DNA of 13,161 bases, taken from the NCBI GenBank assembly GCA_003695835.1, contig RFHN01000145.1, forward strand, positions 1 to 13,161. Reading direction: 5' to 3'. Numbering within the stretch: the first letter of the stretch is position 1; every line of letters starts with the position of its first letter. The position numbers and the translations under genes were made by a program. Under the pieces are notes generated by a model. It was not told where the DNA came from. It made no database searches and was given only the letters and a program-made list of their open reading frames with translations. This document shows, piece after piece, positions 1 through 5,568 of the stretch. The stretch comes from Armatimonadota bacterium. GTDB lineage: Bacteria > Armatimonadota > Fimbriimonadia > Fimbriimonadales > ATM1.

Positions 1-138
1 GTTCCCATCGCGATCTGACTCAAACGCAATCAAGGTTGGCAAGCCGCCTCCGCCACCGCAGCCGAACTGGATGCCGGAAAGCGCGAGCGCCGCGCCCGCG
101 CAAAGGGACAAAAGAAACGTGGATTTCTTGGTTTTCAT
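1..138 (-). CDS. N-terminus of a TolB-like beta-propeller lipoprotein (partial)
   Basis: The first 46 codons of a minus-strand gene that runs off the left edge. The peptide opens with a positively charged MKTKK, a hydrophobic stretch of about 18 residues and a lipobox-like QFGC with Cys27, so it looks like a lipoprotein signal (the -3 Gln and -2 Phe are not ideal). After a glycine linker comes LIAFESDRDGN, which closely resembles the first blade motif (IAFxSDRDGN) of PD40/TolB-type beta-propeller repeats. The start is fixed by a strong AGGAGG five bases upstream. It lies 82 bp downstream of the thioesterase gene on the same strand. Function is unknown; propellers of this type usually bind proteins or ligands at the envelope. 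The domain call rests on one partial blade only. Confidence 0.8.
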   Translation of the reverse strand, partial: MKTKKSTFLLSLCAGAALALSGIQFGCGGGGGLPTLIAFESDRDGN

Positions 139-143
139 TTTTT

Positions 144-149
144 CCTCCT
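144..149 (-). promoter_or_regulatory. Shine-Dalgarno of the TolB-like lipoprotein
   Basis: Perfect AGGAGG on the minus strand, separated by AAAAA from the ATG whose first base is at 138. It decides the start of this gene and contrasts with the core-metabolism genes nearby, which lack such a site. Confidence 0.85.
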
Positions 150-165
150 GGCCCGCCCACCGCGG

Positions 166-199
166 AGCGGGTTATCCCGATCCTACCCGCTTATCCACA
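166..199. other. Intergenic hairpin and DnaA-box-like site
   Basis: The 82-bp gap between the thioesterase stop and the lipoprotein start holds a 7-bp inverted repeat, AGCGGGT (166-172) and ACCCGCT (185-191), with a 12-nt loop and no T-run, so it is a poor terminator. Directly abutting it, and sharing one base, is TTATCCACA (191-199), identical to the E. coli consensus DnaA box. Two further TTATCC cores lie at 172-177 and 221-226. On the minus strand TAGGAT (185-180) could be a -10 box for the lipoprotein. The roles are inferred. Confidence 0.35.
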
Positions 200-220
200 C
201 TTTTCGACGAAACCCCGCGC

Positions 221-769
221 TTATCCTTCGAGCTCCTCCCGGACGCGCTGGTCCAGGGCCTCGTCCGAGAGGCGGGCAAGTTCTTCGAGCAGATCCTCTT
301 GTTCCTTCCTCTCGCCCTGGGCCAACTTCCGCCTCTGCGCGGCTGCGAGGAACCGCAACTTCTCTTCCCTTGTTTGTGGATGCAGGCGAGGAACCGGAGT
401 GGGCCGCCCTTCCTCATCAATCGCAACCATGGTTACAATGCAGCTGTTCGTGTGGCGAAGGGTTCGTTGTTGGATGTTCTCCGCCTCCACCTCAATCCGA
501 ACCTGTAAGCTCGTCCGGCCGACATAGTCTACTGTTCCCGTAAGGTGCACTAACTCGCCCACTTCAATCGGGCTGTGAAAGTCCACGCGTTCGAAACTTG
601 CGGTGACGCAGATCGTGCCGGCAAATCGGCTCGCCGTCACGTAGGCGCATTTGTCGAGCAGCGCCAGGATGCTTCCGCCAAACACTTTGCCAAGGAAATT
701 TGCGTGCTCGGGCGTCATGAGTTCGGAGATCGTGACGCTTGTCGAAGAGGGGGATCGTGGTTGAGTCAT
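221..769 (-). CDS. Acyl-CoA thioesterase, hotdog fold (YciA/ACOT7-like)
   Basis: 182 residues, predicted to hydrolyse acyl-CoA to free fatty acid and CoA in the cytoplasm. The N-terminal block HANFLGKVFGGSILALLDK (residues 22-40) is the hallmark of the acyl-CoA hydrolase branch of the hotdog superfamily: Asn24 and Asp39 sit at conserved active-site positions, and GKVFGG begins the hotdog helix. A central RVDFHSPIEVGELV stretch and the strand VRIEVEAEN follow, as in YciA and ACOT7. The last ~45 residues are charged and helical and look like an added tail. The open frame extends upstream into tpiA, but the start chosen at 769 makes an ATGA overlap with the tpiA stop, which signals translational coupling, and it begins just before the family's homologous core. 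Substrate chain length cannot be told from sequence. Confidence 0.88.
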   Translation of the reverse strand: MTQPRSPSSTSVTISELMTPEHANFLGKVFGGSILALLDKCAYVTASRFAGTICVTASFERVDFHSPIEVGELVHLTGTVDYVGRTSLQVRIEVEAENIQQRTLRHTNSCIVTMVAIDEEGRPTPVPRLHPQTREEKLRFLAAAQRRKLAQGERKEQEDLLEELARLSDEALDQRVREELEG

Positions 770-1560
770 CCTGCGTACCTCACAATCGTTGTAAAGGAAT
801 CCACTCGCAAGCTCGCGCCGCCAACCAGCGCGCCTTGGATCTCTTCGTGCGCGAAGAGGGCTTCGGCGTTCTCCGGCGTCACACTCCCGCCGTAGAGGAC
901 GCGAATCCCCGTTTGGCGGCACCGATCCAGGATCTCTCGGATGCGCGCTGCCATTCTCGCCGCCTCTTCAGGATCGCACACCTGGCCGGTACCGATCGCC
1001 CAAACCGGTTCGTAGGCGACGGCTGCGCCGGTCGCATCCTCCGCCAACGCCACGATTACGCGCGAGACTTGATCGTGCACGACTTGATCCGCGCGGCCTT
1101 CCTTGCGTTCCTGCTCGGTTTCACCCACGCAGAGGATCGGCTTGATACCGTGCTTCAACAGCGCTGAGAACTTCAAGCGGACGGTCTCGTCATCGTCCGC
1201 GAAGTACCGCGCCAACCGAGGCTCGACTGCGCCCGCGCCAAAGCGGCCGCGACACTCGCTGTGTCCGACGATACAGTAATCCACGCCGGCGTCCACCAAC
1301 ATTCCGGGGCTGATTTTGCCGGTGAAGGCCCCCTTCTCTTCCCAAAAGACATCTTGTGCGCCGAGGCGAATCGTGCTGCCCGCGAGCGCCTCTTTCGCCG
1401 CGTGCAAGAGCGTGTACGGTGGACATATCACCATGTCAGAGAAATACGTCTCGGCTTTCGCCGCGGTTGCGATCGCCGCCGCCAGGTGCCTCGCCCCAGC
1501 CTGGTCGAGATTCATCTTCCAGTTGCCCACGATGAGGCGCCTCGCGCGATCGGTTCGCAT
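766..1560 (-). CDS. tpiA: Triosephosphate isomerase
   Basis: 264 residues; interconverts dihydroxyacetone phosphate and glyceraldehyde 3-phosphate in glycolysis. All catalytic landmarks are visible: NWKMN with Lys15, electrophile His100 in VGHSE, catalytic base Glu184 in AYEPVWAIGTG (which also carries the mobile loop 6) and the phosphate-binding YGGSV at 223-227. The segment after GHSE is about 13 residues longer than in E. coli TIM (roughly residues 107-120, GAGAVEPRLARYF region), and the usual GHSERR reads GHSECR. The start codon at 1560 is preceded by TAGAAT six bases upstream and no Shine-Dalgarno site. It diverges from enolase across 34 bp, and its stop overlaps the start of the thioesterase by ATGA, so the two form an operon. 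Confidence 0.97.
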   Translation of the reverse strand: MRTDRARRLIVGNWKMNLDQAGARHLAAAIATAAKAETYFSDMVICPPYTLLHAAKEALAGSTIRLGAQDVFWEEKGAFTGKISPGMLVDAGVDYCIVGHSECRGRFGAGAVEPRLARYFADDDETVRLKFSALLKHGIKPILCVGETEQERKEGRADQVVHDQVSRVIVALAEDATGAAVAYEPVWAIGTGQVCDPEEAARMAARIREILDRCRQTGIRVLYGGSVTPENAEALFAHEEIQGALVGGASLRVDSFTTIVRYAG

Positions 1561-1566
1561 GCGCTC

Positions 1567-1572
1567 ATTCTA
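1567..1572 (-). promoter_or_regulatory. Putative -10 box of tpiA (leaderless type)
   Basis: TAGAAT on the minus strand, six bases before the tpiA ATG. This spacing would put the transcription start at or next to the start codon. No convincing -35 is seen (TGGCGA at a 17-bp spacing is weak). It faces the eno -10 box with only nine bases between them. Confidence 0.6.
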
Positions 1573-1581
1573 TCCCGTAGG

Positions 1582-1587
1582 TAGACT
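1582..1587 (+). promoter_or_regulatory. Putative -10 box of eno (leaderless type)
   Basis: TAGACT seven bases before the enolase ATG, with no Shine-Dalgarno site between them. The box and spacer (TAGACTCCTCGCC) are nearly identical to those before fabI (TAGAATCCTCGGCC). No clear -35 hexamer is visible; that position falls in the tpiA start region. Confidence 0.6.
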
Positions 1588-1594
1588 CCTCGCC

Positions 1595-2887
1595 ATGGAA
1601 CCAGCGATATCGTTCGTTCGCGCGAGGGAGATTCTCGACAGTCGTGGCAATCCGACGATCGAGGTCGAGGTAGGGCTTAGCGATGGGAGTTTCGGCCGTG
1701 CAGCTGTGCCAAGTGGAGCCAGCACGGGCGCTCACGAAGCGGTCGAACTCCGCGACGGCGATCCAAGCCGCTACGATGGGAAGGGCGTTCTCCGCGCAGT
1801 GCAGAACGTCAACGAGGAGATCGCGTCCGCGGTCGCGAAACTGGACCCCTTCGATCAGCAAGCGCTGGACGAGGCGCTCATTCGGTTGGATGGGACCGAG
1901 AACAAAGGGCGGCTGGGCGCCAACGCGATTCTGGGGGTCAGTCTCGCAACGGCGCGGGCTTGCGCCGAGAGCCAGGGCGTGCCGCTCTATGAGTATTTGG
2001 GCGGCACGTCAGGAAACCTCTTGCCGGTTCCGCTGATGAACATCCTGAACGGGGGCAAACATGCTGCCAGCAACGTGGACATTCAAGAGTTCATGATCGT
2101 TCCGCATGGCTTCGACCGTTATTCGGAAGCCTTGCGGGCGGGCGCCGAGGTGTATCACGCTCTCAAGAAAGTGCTGGCTGAGAACTCGCTGCTCGGCGGC
2201 GTAGGGGACGAAGGCGGATTTGCACCGAATCTTCAGAAACAGGAAGAGGCGTTCGATTATCTCATGGCAGCCATCGAGCGAGCTGGCTACCGCCCCGCGG
2301 ATCAGATCTCGCTCGCGATCGACGCGGCCAGCAATGAGTTCTTCCAAAACGGGCGCTATCACTTCCGCGCCGAGAACCGCGACCTCTCTTCCGACGAAAT
2401 GGTGGAATACTATGCGAGCCTCTGCGCGCGGTACCCGATCGTCTCGATCGAGGACGGCTTGAGCGAAGACGATTGGGACGGCTGGAAGGCGCTGACCGAT
2501 CGCCTCGGATCGAGCGTCCAACTCGTTGGCGACGACCTGTTCGTCACGAACGTCAATCGCCTCCAACAAGGCATCGAACGGGGCGTGGCGAACAGCATTC
2601 TCATCAAGGTGAATCAGATCGGGACGCTGACCGAAACGCTCGCGGCCATTCGGCTGGCGCATGAGAACGGCTACACGGCCATCGTGAGCCATCGCAGCGG
2701 CGAGACGGAGGACACCTTCATCGCCGACCTCGCCGTTGCGACTCGTTGCGGGCAGATCAAGACGGGAGCGCCCGCTCGCACGGATCGCGTGTGCAAGTAC
2801 AATCAACTGCTCCGGATTGAGGAACGGCTGGCAGGTGCAGCGGAGTACGCCGGCCCACGATTTCGAGCAGAGATGAGTCACAAATAG
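1595..2887 (+). CDS. eno: Enolase (phosphopyruvate hydratase)
   Basis: 430 residues, the normal bacterial length. Converts 2-phosphoglycerate to phosphoenolpyruvate and is a Mg-dependent cytoplasmic dimer or octamer. Seen in order: REILDSRGNPTIEVEV (11-26), PSGASTGAHEAVELRD (39-54, the mobile loop), Glu206 in GDEGGFAP, metal ligands Asp243 (SLAIDAAS), Glu286 (VSIEDGLSEDDW) and Asp313 (VGDDLFVTN), the base Lys338 (LIKVNQIGTLTE), His366 in the signature SHRSGETED, and Lys389 in KTGAPARTDR. The frame stays open further upstream, but that part overlaps tpiA antisense and has no homology; the ATG at 1595 begins right at the family N-terminus and has a -10 box in front. Pyruvate kinase follows after 8 bp, giving the last two glycolytic steps in one unit. 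Confidence 0.98.
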   Translation: MEPAISFVRAREILDSRGNPTIEVEVGLSDGSFGRAAVPSGASTGAHEAVELRDGDPSRYDGKGVLRAVQNVNEEIASAVAKLDPFDQQALDEALIRLDGTENKGRLGANAILGVSLATARACAESQGVPLYEYLGGTSGNLLPVPLMNILNGGKHAASNVDIQEFMIVPHGFDRYSEALRAGAEVYHALKKVLAENSLLGGVGDEGGFAPNLQKQEEAFDYLMAAIERAGYRPADQISLAIDAASNEFFQNGRYHFRAENRDLSSDEMVEYYASLCARYPIVSIEDGLSEDDWDGWKALTDRLGSSVQLVGDDLFVTNVNRLQQGIERGVANSILIKVNQIGTLTETLAAIRLAHENGYTAIVSHRSGETEDTFIADLAVATRCGQIKTGAPARTDRVCKYNQLLRIEERLAGAAEYAGPRFRAEMSHK

Positions 2888-2895
2888 GGGGCATC

Positions 2896-4311
2896 ATGAG
2901 GTGCCGAACGAAGATCGTTTGTACGTTGGGGCCCGCTTCGCGGACGAAGACCACGATCGCGGAGCTGATCGAAGCCGGAATGTCGGTGGCCCGCCTCAAC
3001 TGTAGTCACGGCGATTGGGACGACCGCTTGGAACTCTTGCGAATCCTTCGAGAGGAATCCGCTCGGTTGGATCGCTCCGTGTGCACGCTTCTCGACCTTT
3101 CCGGCCCGAAGTTCCGCCTTGGAACGGTCCGCGGCGGCGAGCTATACGTCGTCGAGGGGAACGAGTATGCCGTCGGCGAGGGTCCGGAAGAGATTCCGAT
3201 CCAGGATCCTGCGATTCTGGACCTGCTGACTCCGGGCCAGCGCGTTCTCATCGGAGACGGAGAGGTTGTCTTCAAGGTCTCGGAGCGCACGAAGGATCGC
3301 ATTCGCCTGGTATCGCTCACCGGCGGAATCGTCCGGTCGCGAAAAGGCATCACGTTACCGGGCACGGCCCCGGAAGTCCCTTCCCTGACGGACAAGGACC
3401 GGGAGGATCTGGCCCGAGGCGTTCAGGCCGGCGTGGACGCGGTCGCCATGAGTTTCGTCCGCCGAGCGGACGACATCCTCGAGGTCGAGAAGGAGCTCCA
3501 GCGGCTGGGCGCCAAACTTCCGATTTTTGCAAAAATCGAGATGCGGGCGGCGGTTCACAACATCGAAGAGATCCTCGACGCCTCGGATGGAATCATGGTG
3601 GCTCGCGGAGACCTGGGGCTGCAGATGCCGATCGAGGATGTGCCGATCGTACAGAAGCGGATCATCGCACTGTGCCGCTCGGCTGGCAAGCCGGTCATCA
3701 CAGCCACGCAGATGATGGAGAGCATGGTCGAGGCTCCGTCGCCCACGCGAGCGGAGGCAACCGACGTCGCGAACGCCATTCTGGACGGGACGGACGCGGT
3801 GATGCTGTCGGGCGAAACCGCGTACGGAAAGTTTCCGGTTCAGGCGGTTCGATACATGGCGCGGATCGCGCGAAAGGTGGAGAAGAGCCGCGAGTTCAGC
3901 GCGGCCATGAGCCGACTGCCGCTCGAACGGCCCGACGAAGCCACGGAATCCGTCGCCCATGCAGCTGCGACCATGGCGGCGGAGCTTCGGCCCAAAGCGA
4001 TCCTCACCTTCTCCACGAGTGGCTTCACCGCCCGCATGGTGGCCAAGTACCGCCCGCCGGTGCCGATTCTCTGCGCAACCTATTTGGAGCGGACCGCGCG
4101 GCAGGTATCTATGGTGTGGGGCGTGCGTCCACTCATCACACAAGAATTCACCAGCACGGAGCAGATGATCCAAAACGGATTTCGGTCCGCTCTCGAACAA
4201 GGCTTGCTCAAGAGCGGAGATCTGGTGGTGATCACCGCGGGTCTTCCAGTCGGCAAACCCGGTACGACGAATATGGTCACCGTACTGCAGGTTTCGGAGA
4301 ATCCCCTGTAG
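2896..4311 (+). CDS. pyk: Pyruvate kinase
   Basis: 471 residues; phosphoenolpyruvate plus ADP to pyruvate plus ATP. Landmarks: KIVCTLGPAS (6-15), VARLNCSHGDW with Arg33, Asn35 and Ser37, LLDLSGPKFRLG (65-76), the active-site block FAKIE with Lys213 and Glu215, MVARGDLG with Asp239, and VITATQMMESM with Thr271. The B domain (~75-170) and C-terminal domain (~340-471) are present. Lys72 in GPKFR, with Leu68 and Leu75, matches the 'Lys117' branch of pyruvate kinases that do not need K+ (established for the family; here inferred). The normally conserved KIENxEG reads KIEMRAA, an unusual change beside the catalytic Lys. A G-rich run (GGGGG at 2887-2891) four bases before the ATG may serve as a weak ribosome binding site; coupling to eno 8 bp upstream is likely. 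Confidence 0.97.
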   Translation: MRCRTKIVCTLGPASRTKTTIAELIEAGMSVARLNCSHGDWDDRLELLRILREESARLDRSVCTLLDLSGPKFRLGTVRGGELYVVEGNEYAVGEGPEEIPIQDPAILDLLTPGQRVLIGDGEVVFKVSERTKDRIRLVSLTGGIVRSRKGITLPGTAPEVPSLTDKDREDLARGVQAGVDAVAMSFVRRADDILEVEKELQRLGAKLPIFAKIEMRAAVHNIEEILDASDGIMVARGDLGLQMPIEDVPIVQKRIIALCRSAGKPVITATQMMESMVEAPSPTRAEATDVANAILDGTDAVMLSGETAYGKFPVQAVRYMARIARKVEKSREFSAAMSRLPLERPDEATESVAHAAATMAAELRPKAILTFSTSGFTARMVAKYRPPVPILCATYLERTARQVSMVWGVRPLITQEFTSTEQMIQNGFRSALEQGLLKSGDLVVITAGLPVGKPGTTNMVTVLQVSENPL

Positions 4312-4332
4312 AGGGTATTCTTCGGGCCAGCC

Positions 4333-4340
4333 AAGGAGGG
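4333..4340 (+). promoter_or_regulatory. Shine-Dalgarno of the FtsB-like gene
   Basis: AAGGAGGG four bases before the ATG at 4345. A TATTCT at 4316-4321 in the same 33-bp gap could be an own -10 box giving a short leader, so the gene need not depend only on read-through from pyk. Confidence 0.75.
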
Positions 4341-4344
4341 CGAT

Positions 4345-4632
4345 ATGCGGAAGCGAGTAGTGATATTCGTTGCGTTTCTTGCGGCTGCGGGATTCGTGGC
4401 GTGGCTCAATCAAGGGCTCTGGGCCAATTACCTCGACTTGCGGAAGAGTGAGCGAGCCGAGAGACAACGACTCGAGGCAGCGGAGAACGAATATGTCAAG
4501 GCGCTCGAGAGTTCCGTGAAGGCCGGCAGCGCCGTGGGCCGAGAAGAGATCGCTCGGGAACGCGGCTACCTGCGAAACGGTGAAGTTCCTCTCGAAGTTT
4601 CGCTCTCGGGCGAGCGTGAATCCAGTCGCTAA
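4345..4632 (+). CDS. FtsB/DivIC-like small bitopic membrane protein
   Basis: 95 residues. A short basic N-terminus (MRKR) precedes one hydrophobic membrane segment (about residues 5-25). A charged, heptad-like helix follows (about 27-60, LDLRKSERAERQRLEAAENEYVK), and then the tail EEIARERGYLRNGEVPLEV (68-85). This order (cytoplasmic tip, one membrane span, coiled coil, then a hydrophobic element resembling 'A-REKLGYVKPGE') is that of FtsB/DivIC septum-formation initiators, which join FtsL and FtsQ/DivIB in the divisome. FtsB lies beside enolase in many Proteobacteria, so the position two genes after eno supports the call. The similarity is in architecture rather than many identities, so another single-pass coiled-coil protein remains possible. 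No other division gene is in the window. Confidence 0.65.
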   Translation: MRKRVVIFVAFLAAAGFVAWLNQGLWANYLDLRKSERAERQRLEAAENEYVKALESSVKAGSAVGREEIARERGYLRNGEVPLEVSLSGERESSR

Positions 4633-4661
4633 ACCAGGTTAGCGTGCTGGGAGACATGGAA

Positions 4662-4682
4662 CCTCAGTAACCGATACTGAGG
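4662..4682 (+). promoter_or_regulatory. Perfect 8-bp inverted repeat over the HDOD gene ribosome binding site
   Basis: CCTCAGTA (4662-4669), a five-base loop ACCGA, then TACTGAGG (4675-4682): a perfect 8+5+8 palindrome ending seven bases before the ATG of the HDOD gene. Its last four bases, GAGG, are the only plausible Shine-Dalgarno sequence of that gene, at the right distance, so a folded RNA would hide it. It could instead be a DNA operator. A TANNNT box (TAGCGT, 4640-4645) would start a transcript that includes the hairpin. No T-run follows, which argues against a terminator for the gene upstream. Confidence 0.6.
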
Positions 4683-4689
4683 ATTAGGG

Positions 4690-5553
4690 ATGAGGGACGC
4701 GCCGAACTTTCAACTGAAGGCTGCGAGGGTCGAAGCGTTTCCGATCTTTCGCCCCGTCGTGAGAGGATTGGAACTGCTCGCTGAGACCGCTTCTTCACAC
4801 CCCAAGCGCCTGGCGGCTCTGCTATCCCTCGACCCTTCCTGCACAGCGAAGGTGCTGCGGGCTGCAAACGCCAGCGGATTCGGGAGCCGCAAGGCGACTT
4901 GCGTCGAGGAAGCGCTGGACATGCTCGGGCCTTCCTCCGTTCGTTCCTGTATCGCTTCGCTGATGGACGCCGCTCATGAGCAGCGATTGGCAGACGTCCC
5001 ACGCTTTGACCTCTTCCGTTGGTGGACACACTGCACAGCGACAGCCTTTGCGGCGAGCCACCTCGCCGAGGCGTTGCACACCGGCAAGCCAATGGAGGCG
5101 TTCACACTCGGGATGCTGCACGAGATCGGAGTCGCGGCGCTCTATTTGCTGGCTCCCGAGGAACTCAATGCAGCCATCGAACTGAGTGAAACGGAATCGC
5201 TGATCGTGCATGGGTGCGAGCGGCACTGCATCGGCGAAGACTCGCGAGAGTTGGGGGCTGCCATCGTCCAATCCTGGCGATTGCCGGATGCCCTAACGCC
5301 CATCGTCCGTTATCATGGACAACCCGGTGAAGCTCCGGAGGAGGAGTACGCCGTGGCCGCCCTCCTCTTTTTGGCGAACCTTTGCGCGGAACGCGCCGGT
5401 TTCGGTCATCCCTGGTTCACCAAATTCGAGGAGCTCGCACCGGAAGTACTCGCTCGCACTCAAGTGGAGATGCCGGCGCTCGAGCGCGCCACGGAGGTGG
5501 CGAAGCACGGCGTCGCCGCGGCAGCAAAGGCGCTCCTTCCTCGAGCAGCATAA
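4690..5553 (+). CDS. HDOD-domain signalling/regulatory protein
   Basis: 287 residues made almost entirely of one HDOD domain (about 15-235), with no separate receiver, GGDEF or EAL domain. Seen: LAALLSLDPSCTAKVLRAANASGFG (41-65), the usual HDOD opening (DPxLTAKVLRLANS-FG); VEEALDMLGPSSV (72-84); WWTHCTATAFAASHLAE (111-127); EAFTLGMLHEIG (136-147); LGAAIVQSWRLPDALTPIVRYH (188-209). HDOD domains are degenerate relatives of HD phosphohydrolases; here the HD pair reads His144-Glu145, so phosphodiesterase activity is doubtful. Known HDOD proteins act in signal transduction, motility or stress control, usually through protein contacts. The gene sits between the FtsB-like gene and purM (15 bp to the latter) and carries a hairpin over its ribosome binding site. 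No partner can be named. Confidence 0.88.
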   Translation: MRDAPNFQLKAARVEAFPIFRPVVRGLELLAETASSHPKRLAALLSLDPSCTAKVLRAANASGFGSRKATCVEEALDMLGPSSVRSCIASLMDAAHEQRLADVPRFDLFRWWTHCTATAFAASHLAEALHTGKPMEAFTLGMLHEIGVAALYLLAPEELNAAIELSETESLIVHGCERHCIGEDSRELGAAIVQSWRLPDALTPIVRYHGQPGEAPEEEYAVAALLFLANLCAERAGFGHPWFTKFEELAPEVLARTQVEMPALERATEVAKHGVAAAAKALLPRAA

Positions 5554-5556
5554 GGG

Positions 5557-5562
5557 TAACCT
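5557..5562 (+). promoter_or_regulatory. Putative -10 box of purM (leaderless type)
   Basis: TAACCT, six bases before the GTG start of purM, inside the 15-bp gap after the HDOD gene. No purine-rich ribosome binding site lies between the box and the start. It fits the TANNNT pattern seen before tpiA, eno, fabI and the VOC gene, and would give purM its own transcript. Confidence 0.45.
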
Positions 5563-5568
5563 TCCTCC

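Noticed and set aside
166..191. Inverted repeat as an intrinsic terminator of the tpiA-thioesterase operon
   Set aside because: The stem is 7 bp with a 12-nt loop and no T-run follows in the minus direction, so termination is unlikely.
221..922. Extended thioesterase start at 922
   Set aside because: The extra 51 residues overlap tpiA, are Arg-rich and unlike any thioesterase N-terminus; the ATGA start at 769 is the natural one.
1316..1594. Upstream extension of enolase to 1316
   Set aside because: It lies antisense to tpiA, and the family N-terminus begins at the ATG at 1595 with a -10 box in front.
2009..2881. Minus-strand open frame of about 290 codons antisense to eno
   Set aside because: Composition follows the complement of enolase codons and there is no start signal or homology.
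3015..4451. Long plus-strand open frame (about 478 codons) overlapping pyk in another frame
   Set aside because: Its translation is a low-complexity Arg/Gly/Ser-rich string, as expected when a GC-rich gene is read out of frame; pyk has full family motifs in its own frame.
3355..4467. Minus-strand open frame of about 370 codons antisense to pyk
   Set aside because: No recognisable motif, no signal or domain, and it mirrors the conserved pyk frame; typical antisense shadow in GC-rich DNA.
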